DNA of 64,000 nucleotides from Virgibacillus dokdonensis (lineage in GTDB: Bacteria; Bacillota; Bacilli; Bacillales; Amphibacillaceae). A program made the translations under genes and the position numbers. Positions within the stretch are counted from its first letter, which is position 1. Every line of letters starts with the position of its first letter. Of this stretch, positions 1 through 8,639 are shown one piece after another. The DNA lies in contig NZ_LT745763.1 in the NCBI RefSeq assembly GCF_900166595.1, positions 3,161,333 through 3,225,332 on the forward strand. Reading direction: 5' to 3'. The notes beneath the pieces were generated by a model. That model made no database searches. It was not told where the DNA came from and worked only from the letters and a program-made list of their open reading frames with translations.

Positions 1-242
1 TTTTACATAACCGTTGGCAAAGTCAAGAGTTTTCGAAACCATAAAATAAAGAGAAAGAGTTCCCTAGCTTCTTTCTAGCCTCAAAAATATTTCTCTTTAA
101 AAAGACTTAGTGCTCTTTGTTAATTTTTTCATAAATTCTTCCAATCATTTCATTTGTCTTTGATGAATCGATACCTCTTCTTACAGCTGTTTCAATAACA
201 ACATAGAGTATGAAATAAAAGATTATGCTACATATTATAAAT
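1..242. other. Flank of IS4 element, no gene seen
   Basis: AT-rich sequence with no coding region I can support. Its last nine bases (234-242, ATTATAAAT) are the left copy of the IS4 target-site duplication. Confidence 0.6.
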
Positions 243-1643
243 CACTAGCGTTGCATAAAATTGGTTTGAAAATTCAGTAATCATTTGCACAAGATTTTTT
301 GCCAATAAGACATTACCTAAGCAAAGGTGGGCTGTCCATTTGGAAAAATTATACAATTAAACTGTTAGCAACAACGACAGTGTATGTATTTACGGAATAG
401 ATCTATCGTCAAATCTGCGGATCCAGATGTACGCAGGTTTCCACAGCACTTTATTTAACCAGCGGCTAATTCGGAGTAAGGACTTCTTACTCCTCATCTC
501 TAACTGGATAAGTACATGTAAACAGTAAGCAATGAGCGCAAGGAAGATTTGATTTTGAATGGCAGTTTCGCTCATACCATAAAAGTGTTTGATCTCTACA
601 TGCTGTTTGAGCCATTTGAAAAATAGCTCTATGGCCCACCGTTGACGGTAAATTTCACTAATCTCTTCGGAATTTAGATCGAAACGGTTAGTAATTAATC
701 GCAAAATGTTCCCCTTTGTATCCACTACTTCAAGTAGACGGAATACATTCTCTGTGCGATTTTGCGTCGAACCGATGTAAACCATCTTGTCGGATAAAGC
801 TGTAGCATCTTTAGGTACAGAAAATGATTCTACTTCACGAATGACGGCGTTTTTCTTTAGTCTGGACACGAAAAAGTAGCCTTCATCCGTCATTCGGTCA
901 AATCGTTCATAGTCAACATATCCACGGTCAAACACATACATGGCTTCTTTGTCATCTACGAGAACTTCCAGTTGATTTCTGTCATGTTCTTTGGCTGTTG
1001 TAATCACAGTTTTTTCAGGATAGACGGTGCCCTTATCCATAAATACAAGTCGTAAATGTAGCTTAACTCCTGCTTTTGTTTTACGGAATTTCGCCCACTT
1101 ATGATTCGTTAAGTTTAATGGAAGCGTGCTAGAATCAATGATTTTTAATGGCATGTATTTCCCATTTTTAAATTGGAGACCTTTGATTTTGTATGCAAGA
1201 TCAAAGAATAAATGGGAAAGGATGGCTGGATTCATTTCATTGTTCTTCCTTGAAAGTTGCGATGGGCTAATCGATTCAAACCCCAATACTTTCTGAAGTT
1301 CACCATCTATTAGTGCATCGCTCATCTCTTCCAAGCTCTCAAATCCTTGTAATTGAGCAAGCAACAGCAACTTTATATACGCTTCCGTTGTCAGTTTTTT
1401 TGTGTAGTAATCTTGTTTATTTTCTTCTACTTGTTCATATAGTTTTTTCGTATTTATAGGTGAAACCCATTTACCAAATGATGATTTTAGTGTATTCTTG
1501 TCCATGCAGTTATCCTTTACTTTTGGATTTGGACAGGAACCACCTGTACTTCCATTGTAAAGGATTTTTTTGTTGTATGAACACTAATTTTTGAACATTT
1601 TTAGTATTTTTAATCATCAGATTTAATTAATGCAACGCTAGTG
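243..1643 (-). mobile_element. Intact IS4-family insertion sequence
   Basis: The element is about 1401 bp. Its ends are inverted repeats CACTAGCGTTGCAT (243-256) and ATGCAACGCTAGTG (1630-1643), a perfect 14-bp match. It is flanked by a direct repeat ATTATAAAT (234-242 and 1644-1652), a 9-bp target duplication. It holds one full-length transposase gene on the minus strand. Perfect ends, an intact duplication and an uninterrupted transposase suggest a recent insertion. Similarity to IS4Bsu1-type elements is my recollection of size and organisation, not a database match. Confidence 0.93.
390..1505 (-). CDS. IS4-family transposase
   Basis: A 371-residue DDE transposase that would cut and paste the surrounding element. 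The N-terminal third matches the IS4 N-domain style (LTTEAYIKLLLLAQLQGFESLEEM is its most telling stretch, residues about 39-62). The first catalytic Asp is in the segment KIIDSSTLPL. The YREK-like signature appears as EISEIYRQRWAIELFFKWLK near residues 283-302, with the catalytic Glu in ELFFK. No frameshift is visible. The start codon lies about 140 bp inside the right inverted repeat, as is usual for a single-gene IS. Confidence 0.93.
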   Translation of the reverse strand: MDKNTLKSSFGKWVSPINTKKLYEQVEENKQDYYTKKLTTEAYIKLLLLAQLQGFESLEEMSDALIDGELQKVLGFESISPSQLSRKNNEMNPAILSHLFFDLAYKIKGLQFKNGKYMPLKIIDSSTLPLNLTNHKWAKFRKTKAGVKLHLRLVFMDKGTVYPEKTVITTAKEHDRNQLEVLVDDKEAMYVFDRGYVDYERFDRMTDEGYFFVSRLKKNAVIREVESFSVPKDATALSDKMVYIGSTQNRTENVFRLLEVVDTKGNILRLITNRFDLNSEEISEIYRQRWAIELFFKWLKQHVEIKHFYGMSETAIQNQIFLALIAYCLHVLIQLEMRSKKSLLRISRWLNKVLWKPAYIWIRRFDDRSIP

Positions 1644-1652
1644 ATTATAAAT

Positions 1653-2031
1653 AAACTTAATGATATTTCCATTCTTACACCTCAAATAATTTTCTACTAC
1701 AAACACTTTATCATAATTATTCAAATAATCAAATAAGATTATGAGGTATGTATCTCTTTTTATCTTACAAGGATAAAGTTATTGTTGTACTTGGGAATTA
1801 TTTTAAGTTTTAAACCAACTGTGTGTTGTACTTCTTACTGACAATAGCATGCTCCACCCACATCTAAAATATCAATTTCCTTAAATTCACACATTTAACA
1901 ATCTATACAACGATGGGTTGAAATCTAAACATTTATCTGTAAGGTTTAATCACCAAAAGTAAATAAGGCGCATACGGAGTAAGGAGTAAAATCGTGCGTC
2001 AAAAGCTAGAGCAAAACAACATTGGCATGCA
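1653..2031. other. Intergenic, no gene seen
   Basis: About 380 bases of AT-rich sequence between the IS4 target duplication and the end of the serine-hydrolase pseudogene. I see no convincing coding frame, RNA gene or repeat here. Confidence 0.5.
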
Positions 2032-2750
2032 TCACATACAACCGCCATTTTCAATATCGAAGCAAAACTTACCAAATCAACTATTGTAGAAAAACAAGCC
2101 TGCATATCCACTTACTCCTCCCATGGAATGCGCGTTATCATCATGAACGATACCTCGTTTATACCCACCTATGCACCCGTTATACTCCGTTGCTGCATAG
2201 CGTTTCGGTCATTTCCAAAGGTAGAAAAATTTTTCTTTCTACAAAGGATTCAAAATATTCCACAGTTTTTCCTCCACTAAATTGTAAAGAATCATAGAGT
2301 TAAGGTCGCTATATAACACTTCTTTATTTAACGTATATGTCATTTTTTCCTTGCAAATTTGCTCAAGTACTTCCTCCCCCCCAAGTCCTTCTTTATAAAA
2401 GTGGCGATGTGCTGCTAATCCTGATGTGTGCGCTAGTACATGCCCTAGTCGAATGCTTTCTTTTCCATTTTGTGCAAATAAAGGGTGAAAAAAGCTAACC
2501 AAGTCATCCAAACGCACTTCTCCATTATCGACTAACTTTAAAAAGGCGGTAAAGTGGCAACTACTTTGGTAAGGGAGGTGAGATCAAACATTGTATTGAG
2601 TTGCAACGGAGCTTGGGTTGGATAAACCACGCGATTACCTATCGCTTCCTTGAGCACTACTTCATTTTGATAAGAAACTTGTATAACGACAGCAGGTATA
2701 TGCTTCAGGTCCATTTCTTTTTGCAGAACATCTAAAACTACTTGTCTCAT
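2032..2750 (-). pseudogene. Broken class C beta-lactamase-like serine hydrolase
   Basis: Relic of a serine hydrolase of the AmpC/PBP4* family, the family that includes B. subtilis YbbE in the equivalent cell-wall recycling cluster. The N-terminal piece (2538-2750) has the nucleophile motif SLTK (SxxK). The frame then shifts: CCTTTTTAAAG at about 2541-2551 looks like T6 reduced to T5. A second piece (2239-2517) continues with RLDDLVSF, HTSGL and the YSDLN (YxN) motif. A third stretch down to 2032 still reads HDDNAHSMGGVSGYAGLFF, the family C-terminal signature, but is separated by stops. Its start ATG overlaps the stop of the upstream GNAT gene (ATGA), so the two were coupled. It has at least three lesions and is surely non-functional as read. 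Confidence 0.88.
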
Positions 2751-3718
2751 GAATCGCCTCCTGATTCCAATAGCTTTTTAAATGAGGTATAGCTTTTCCA
2801 AACCTCATAACCTAGCTTTTTATAAAAATCTACTAGTCCCGTCCAATCAATAACAATCTTTTGTATACCCCGGTTTCGCAGTTCAGCAATTCCCGCTTCC
2901 ACTACTGCCAAACCATAGCCTTGCCCACGTTCTAAAGCATCGATACCTAATGGCCCTACGCCACCAAGTGCTGTTTCAAATAACGGAGCCCAGTAGACAT
3001 TTTGAGCAATAATGGGTGAATTGGGATCGTTAATTCGACAAAATCCAATGAGTCGTCCACGTTTTCTCATGACGACAAATTCACGACCTGTTCCACCAAA
3101 TTCAAAATACTTTATTGCTTCATATTCCCATCTGCCTGGAAAACAACGATGTAAAAAAGCTAAGAAATTCTTCTTTTCCCTTGTATGAAGTACAGAAAAA
3201 TCGATTTCTGGAAAGTCAGGCTTTGTAACTGTGGTGGTCTTATTGTACGTTTTTAATAAATCATGCTCCGTTCCATATGCTTTATACCCTGTTGCCAAAA
3301 ACCACTGTTTTGTTTGTTCATTATGGATTGGAATACCCGGAAAGTAATGCCAAGGATCACGGCCTAGCAAAATTTGCTGTATTCCTTGCTTATGTAAAAC
3401 TTCTTCTGCATGTTCAAGCAACTTTGTCCCAATCCCTTTATTTCTATATCGATGATCTACGAGAAGCACTTGAATCCAGCCTGTTGTTTTAGACATTTGC
3501 ACCTGAATCTTTTCCTGCCACACTTTCACAATAATGAAACCGATAACATCATTGTCATTATTTAAGACAATCCATGAACTATCACGACACACATTTTTAT
3601 CTTGAACGCTATTTTGTTTAAAAAGGGAATCACGCATTGGGAATGCAAGCCCTAACTCCCGATTCCACAGATTTATCAACTTTTCAACATAAGTTTCGTC
3701 CCAAGCTACTGTTTTCAT
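2747..3718 (-). CDS. Two-domain GNAT N-acetyltransferase
   Basis: A 323-residue protein with two GNAT acetyltransferase folds. The first (about residues 1-150) carries an acetyl-CoA pyrophosphate-loop pattern in VDHRYRNKGIGTKLLEHA. The second (about 170-315) has a similar but weaker loop in ALERGQGYGLAVVEAG and ends YKKLGYEVWKSYTSF. No substrate can be read from sequence. It sits between the kinase relic and the serine hydrolase in a MurR/NagZ/NamZ neighbourhood, as the unrelated-length YbbJ does in B. subtilis, so a role in amino-sugar or muropeptide metabolism is plausible but inferred. The gene appears intact. Confidence 0.85.
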   Translation of the reverse strand: MKTVAWDETYVEKLINLWNRELGLAFPMRDSLFKQNSVQDKNVCRDSSWIVLNNDNDVIGFIIVKVWQEKIQVQMSKTTGWIQVLLVDHRYRNKGIGTKLLEHAEEVLHKQGIQQILLGRDPWHYFPGIPIHNEQTKQWFLATGYKAYGTEHDLLKTYNKTTTVTKPDFPEIDFSVLHTREKKNFLAFLHRCFPGRWEYEAIKYFEFGGTGREFVVMRKRGRLIGFCRINDPNSPIIAQNVYWAPLFETALGGVGPLGIDALERGQGYGLAVVEAGIAELRNRGIQKIVIDWTGLVDFYKKLGYEVWKSYTSFKKLLESGGDS

Positions 3719-3744
3719 CTCATCAGCTTCTTTCTCGATTGATG

Positions 3745-4048
3745 GTAGTTCTCTACAAATGCAACCGCATCAATGACGACATTTTTTACTTTTAAGACGG
3801 CGAACCACCCCTAACGACAGGCTCCACTTTTTGCAAGACTAGCTGTACATCCCTTTCCTGTGTAGCAATTGATCTGAAATAAATCAATCTAGCTAAATAT
3901 ACCACCTGCTAAAACAATAGGAATTGGCTCTGCTTGATTAGAAACATGTTTTAACTAGAAGTAGATTCTCCCATTCCTAATTCGTCCACATTCACGCCCT
4001 GCCCTTTGCTTTCGCCCCTCCGCCATCAATACCTAAAAAACACATCAT
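3745..4048 (-). pseudogene. Remnant of BadF/BadG-type amino-sugar kinase
   Basis: The minus strand starts with MMCFLGIDGGGAKAK, the phosphate-1 loop of the BadF/BadG/BcrA/BcrD ATPase family that includes N-acetylglucosamine and N-acetylmuramate kinases (NagK/MurK). Shortly downstream, in other frames, come NQAEPIPIVLAGGIFS and QLVLQKVEPVVRGGSPS, which match the C-terminal part of such kinases. Only about 300 bp remain of an expected 900-1000 bp, with stops and frame changes, so the middle has been deleted. Its place beside murR supports a former amino-sugar kinase. Confidence 0.7.
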
Positions 4049-4210
4049 AATCGCCCCCATGAGAAAAACTTGGCTTGTCAACAAGTCATATGACAAAAGT
4101 CTTCTTTGTTTTTCTTCTACCATCAAAACTAAAATTTTACTTTCCTGTAGTAAAATGAAAGGATTAACCCTTCATGAGCTAACCCTCCATCTACCATTCA
4201 AATTATATTT

Positions 4211-5068
4211 TCACCATTGCCATTTAAGGAAATCAACCGCATCCCTCGTTGCCCCTAAATGCTTGACACTATCCTCATATTGTAACGAAGCAACACACAT
4301 AAAGAGGATGTCAATAACTTGCAATTGGGCAACCCTAGAAGATGTAGCTCCGCTTCGAAAAGTTGGTTCATTTGTCGCTGACGTATATAAATTGATCTTC
4401 GCTTGATCGCCTACATTCGAACTTCCATACTTGGTTAAACTAATCGTCGTAGCTTGATTTTCATTTGCTAATTGTAATATTTTCGTGATCTCTTGCGTTT
4501 CCCCTGAAAAAGAAATACCTACCACCACATCGTCCGCTGAAGTATTTGCCACGAGCGTTGCAGCCATATGCATATCTTTAAAAGCATATACTGTTTTATC
4601 AATGCGTAAAAATTTATGCTGGGCATCTTCTGCAGCAATACTGGAAGCACCTACCCCAATAAAATGGATCTGCCTAGCTTCTCTCAGTGCATCGACTGCT
4701 TTTTGTAGCTCCTCTGTATTCAATAAATCAGCTGTTTCCCTAATAGTTTGAATGGAGTTATCGGTCATTTTTTTAATAATAGAACTTGCCGATTCATTCG
4801 GTTGGATATCTTGGTAGCCTACATGATCATCTGGCTTTTGTAAATCGCCAGCAATCCTTAATTTTAAATCTTGAAATCCTTTCAAATGAAGTGATTTACA
4901 TAAACGTATGACTGCTGCACCACTCGTAGAACTCCGCTTTCCTAACTCATTTGCTGTTAGCGAAATCGATTCTTGTGGATGATCTAAAATATAAGCTGCA
5001 ATCTTTTTTTCAGAAGGAGGTAATTTTTCCAACATCTCCGTTAATATAATTAAACCACCATTTGTCAT
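4211..5068 (-). CDS. murR: MurR/RpiR-family transcriptional regulator
   Basis: A 285-residue RpiR-family regulator. The N-terminal HTH (about residues 1-77) reads LPPSEKKIAAYILDHPQ then SLTANELGKRSSTSGAAVIR. The C-terminal SIS sugar-phosphate-binding domain (about 110-260) includes IHFIGVGASSIAAEDAQHK and DVVVGISFSGETQE. In B. subtilis the homologue MurR represses the MurNAc recycling operon and responds to MurNAc-6-phosphate. The neighbours NamZ, NagZ and the amino-sugar kinase relic support the same role here. The symbol is assigned by family and context, not by alignment. The gene is intact. Confidence 0.87.
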   Translation of the reverse strand: MTNGGLIILTEMLEKLPPSEKKIAAYILDHPQESISLTANELGKRSSTSGAAVIRLCKSLHLKGFQDLKLRIAGDLQKPDDHVGYQDIQPNESASSIIKKMTDNSIQTIRETADLLNTEELQKAVDALREARQIHFIGVGASSIAAEDAQHKFLRIDKTVYAFKDMHMAATLVANTSADDVVVGISFSGETQEITKILQLANENQATTISLTKYGSSNVGDQAKINLYTSATNEPTFRSGATSSRVAQLQVIDILFMCVASLQYEDSVKHLGATRDAVDFLKWQW

Positions 5069-5256
5069 GCTATCAACTCACTTTGTATTTTATTTCTTTT
5101 TTCACTATAGTAGTTTTATCGTATAAGCAAAACGACGTCACCATATCAATTTGGCTATAAACCAGTTTTTTCTAATCTTCATTGTATAAGGATAGCCCAC
5201 GTTATAATAGGAATTTATGCTCCAGCATAGTTAGTGTTTACGTAGGTCGAAACCAC

Positions 5257-6405
5257 TTATTGGTATAAAAGATACGGTTCTCTTACTTGTCGAAAAGATT
5301 CCAATTCATCTTCACAAGCATTTACAAACACCTTTGCCTTTTCTTCTAAAATAAATTGTCTGAGCGATTTTGTTCCAGCTAATAAATCGAAAAAGTATTT
5401 ATTGTTTTCATTCGTTATAAATGAAAATGCATCTGGGTAAAGTGAAGCTACAATTTCAAGTAATAGGATACCTGTTACTACAGAGTTTAACAGATGACGA
5501 TCTTCTATATGAAGTTGAACGCCTCCACATAATTGATTCTTATATTTTTGATAAAAAGGTGTAAACGATGTCGGTCTGGCTAGCACACCAGGGATGTTTC
5601 TTTGATTAAAAGCGCTAGCTAATATTTGCCCATCTATAAACGGAGCACCAATAACTTCAAATGGTTTCGTTGTACCTCTACCTTATGATAAATTCGTCCC
5701 TTCAACGAGACAAGTCCCCGGATACAGCATACTCATATCCAGTGTCGGCGTGTTGGGAGAAGGTGGCACCCAGAATAGACCAGTCTGATCAAAGTACATC
5801 GTTCTCCTCCAACCAACCATATGAATCACCGTCAATTCACAATAATAACCAAATACATGTTTAAATAAAACAGCAAGTTCGCCAACTGTCATGCCATGCC
5901 TATTCGGAATTGGCAAGAGCCCAACAAAAGAACGAACATCTTCTTCTACTACATTACCTTCCATTTTTATACCGCCGATTGGATTAGGTCGATCCAGCAC
6001 GACAACATGCTTTCCTTCTTCCATACACGCTTCCATCACGTATGCCATCGTATAAATAAATGTATAATACCGCGAACCAATATCTTGTAAATCAAAAACA
6101 ATGACATCTACAGGTTCAAGCATCTCTTTTGTCGGTTTTCTAGTCGTTCCATAAAGACTATACACTGGTAGCCCCGTATAAGGATCAACAGTTGAAGTAA
6201 CCTTTTCCCCTTCTTTAGCGTCCCCTCGTATACCATGTTCAGGAGCATAGAGTGCAGTAAGTTTAATATGTGGGTGATGGTAAAATAAATCAATAGCAGG
6301 AATTAACTGTTGATTCACCCCCGTCATATTCGTTACTAGACCAATTTTTTGATGTTTAAACTGCTTGTATGCTGTTTCTAAAAACACTTCCAACCCGAGC
6401 TTCAT
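5257..6405 (-). pseudogene. namZ: NamZ (DUF1343) exo-muramidase with one nonsense codon
   Basis: Encodes the YbbC/NamZ family (DUF1343), whose B. subtilis member is an exo-beta-N-acetylmuramidase that removes terminal MurNAc from peptidoglycan fragments. The start MKLGLEVFLE at 6405 has a GGGGAC ribosome site 8 nt upstream; a longer start at 6426 is possible. Conserved stretches include IGLVTNMTGVNQ, LYAPEHGIRGDA, DLQDIGSRYYTFIYTM, VLDRPNPIGG and MLYPGTCLVEGTNLS. The next codon is TAA (plus-strand 5683-5685) where the family has Glu (NLSEGRGT). The same frame then stays open to 5257, reading GRGTTKPFEVIGAPF and onward. So this is one G-to-T nonsense change in an otherwise full-length gene of about 380 codons: either a very young pseudogene or a base error. 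Confidence 0.9.
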
Positions 6406-6496
6406 ATAAAGTGTCCCCACTTTCATCTCTATCTGGAAGATAAAGTAAAATCATGTTCAATCTCCTGCACTTTAGCAATACGATCTACCTTTTTTA

Positions 6497-8089
6497 TTAT
6501 GGAAATATCGTTACAGGAGATGTACCACTTACTTTCTCCTTGCCAAAAACTGCTCCCGCTGCTACCTGTAAAGCGGGATAAGTAAATTCATATGTGTTGA
6601 TATATGCTTTCACTTGTGGGATATACCGCAAGTCATAGGGGCTTCGCATGGCAATAACGACAAATGACAACTGAGCTTGCGCTAACTTTTCAACTAGCGT
6701 TACCTGCTTACTACCTATCGTAATGGTCAACGTACCAACAAAAATAAAGTCATAATGATGTGCTTTAGCAACGATTTCTTCTATATCAAGTGCTGTCATA
6801 TCATCCGTGACATCTATCTTGTCAACTTCTTTATGATAGCTCTTTACTGCTTCATCTAGCGCATGTGTCGTATGCCGTTTATCTTCCACCCCCATCGTCC
6901 CTCCATCGTTTGGCCAAAGGACAAGCACGCGATCCTTTTCCTTTAAGGAAACCGGGATAACGTTTTCATTTTTAACAACCGTTATACTTTCCTTATACAT
7001 TTGATAAGCTATCTCCTCGTGTTGTTTACAGTTTATAACTTTTGGAACCGCCTCTTCACCCACAAGCTGGATATCATCCCAATGTAAGTATTTTTCCTTT
7101 AGGGAGTCTATTCGTCTAATGGATTGCGTAATAAAACTTCGATCTAACTCATTTGCTTCTATTAACTGAATGATTTTTTGAATCGTATCTTGTTGTTTGT
7201 TAGCTGTATGAGAAATTATAAGTAAATCAACACCAGCTTTGATAGCCTCCACGGCACTCTGTTCTGTCCCAACTCCATTGGCAATTGCACGCATCTCCAA
7301 ACAGTCTGTCGTTACAACGCCGTCAAATGCTAATTCCGTTCTTAATAATTCAGTAATGACCTTTTTAGATAATGTAGCTGGAACACCTTGCTTTGATTCA
7401 ATAGCTGGAAAATACACATGTGCGGACATCACCGTATCAGCGCCAGCGTCTATACTTGTTTGAAAAGGTAGTAGCTCAACTTTTTTTAATCGTTCCTTAT
7501 GATGAGAAATAACGGGTAAATCAAGATGGGAGTCCACATTTGTATCACCATGACCAGGGAAATGTTTTAATGTCGTTATCACGCCACCATCTTGCATTCC
7601 TTGCATCATTTGCCTACCAAAATCTGCGACCATTTCAGCTGACTCTCCAAAAGAGCGGACACCAATAACAGGGTTATCTGGATTATTATTCACATCCAAA
7701 ACAGGTGCAAGATTCCAATTAATCCCCAGTGCTTTTAGTTCCTTCGCAGTTGCTAGCCCGATGTGATAGGCATTCTTAGGATTATTCGTGGCACCTAACG
7801 CCATTGCTCCAGGAAATATTGTTGTTCCTTCACCTAAACGACGAACGACCCCATTTTCTTGATCTACACATATAAGTAACGGATGGGTATAGCCTGCTTT
7901 TTTTGCTTCTTTTTGCAAGTCTGTCGTAAGGCGAAGCACCTCTTCCGGTGTACCGATATTTCTACTAAAAAGGATCATACCGCCAATATGGTATTGATGC
8001 ATCATTCTCCTAATATAGTCAGGAACTTCCTTACCCGGAAAACCAATAACCAATAATTTTCCTACTTCTTTCACAAGGCTTTTATTCAT
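6497..8089 (-). CDS. nagZ: NagZ-type GH3 beta-N-acetylglucosaminidase
   Basis: A glycoside hydrolase family 3 enzyme of about 530 residues that removes GlcNAc from GlcNAc-MurNAc fragments. The NagZ loop bearing the catalytic His is clear: KHFPGHGDTNVDSHLDLPVI. The nucleophile Asp lies in FDGVVTTDCLEMRAI. A C-terminal GH3 alpha/beta sandwich follows from about residue 360. No signal peptide is seen, unlike the secreted B. subtilis NagZ, so a cytoplasmic or leaderless enzyme is likely. The start at 8089 (ATGAATAAAAGC) is preferred because AGAGGGTG lies 6 nt upstream; the GTG at 8098 is inside that ribosome site. The gene ends about 90 bp before namZ on the same strand. Confidence 0.93.
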   Translation of the reverse strand: MNKSLVKEVGKLLVIGFPGKEVPDYIRRMMHQYHIGGMILFSRNIGTPEEVLRLTTDLQKEAKKAGYTHPLLICVDQENGVVRRLGEGTTIFPGAMALGATNNPKNAYHIGLATAKELKALGINWNLAPVLDVNNNPDNPVIGVRSFGESAEMVADFGRQMMQGMQDGGVITTLKHFPGHGDTNVDSHLDLPVISHHKERLKKVELLPFQTSIDAGADTVMSAHVYFPAIESKQGVPATLSKKVITELLRTELAFDGVVTTDCLEMRAIANGVGTEQSAVEAIKAGVDLLIISHTANKQQDTIQKIIQLIEANELDRSFITQSIRRIDSLKEKYLHWDDIQLVGEEAVPKVINCKQHEEIAYQMYKESITVVKNENVIPVSLKEKDRVLVLWPNDGGTMGVEDKRHTTHALDEAVKSYHKEVDKIDVTDDMTALDIEEIVAKAHHYDFIFVGTLTITIGSKQVTLVEKLAQAQLSFVVIAMRSPYDLRYIPQVKAYINTYEFTYPALQVAAGAVFGKEKVSGTSPVTIFP

Positions 8090-8098
8090 GGAAAACAC

Positions 8099-8639
8099 CC
8101 TCTGGTATAAGTATATTTAGGCGCTGCTATTTGCCTATTATTTCTAACATTTTATTTGTTTCCTAATCAAGATTGTATACGTGTTTGAATCCGTCGATTT
8201 TCACTACAGGCGGACGCTTTCTTCAAGGCTGCTTGAGCCTCTTCACTCGCAAAAGCCAAGCTTATGCTGTTCTCAAAAGAGGAACCACCTTGCATCCAAG
8301 GGACTGATTACCTGCTCCTATTATTACTAGCTATCCATTTCTTGGAGGTTTATGAGATGTTTCTAGATAATGATCTTCGGATTATTTAAAACAATTCTTG
8401 CTTCTTGTAGGTGTAGCCACATTATAAAGACTCTTTCCCAGTGTACGTACGGACTTCATATACGTAAACTGTACACCTTGGTCATTCAAACTTGGATGTA
8501 GCACTTTTTAAACAAACCGCTTGTGCAAAAGATTTTTTCTTCTCTTTTATATTAGCATATTTATCCGCTTACCAAAACTTTATTTTATTTTTTAAAAAAT
8601 ATTCCGATTTAACATTTCAATTATTGTCCTGCTATCCTT
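8099..8639. other. Intergenic with degenerate Bacillaceae-type repeat
   Basis: No gene is supported. Around 8200-8300 there is a less AT-rich stretch containing CTACAGGCGGACGCTTTC and, further on, GCTTGAGCCTC. It resembles a GC-rich repeat often seen between Bacillaceae genes, here apparently a degenerate copy; that resemblance is from memory. The rest is AT-rich with no visible signal. Confidence 0.4.

Noticed and set aside
2022..2297. 91-codon plus-strand frame
   Set aside because: It is antisense to the recognisable C-terminal remnant of the serine hydrolase (HDDNAHSMGG), so it is a shadow.
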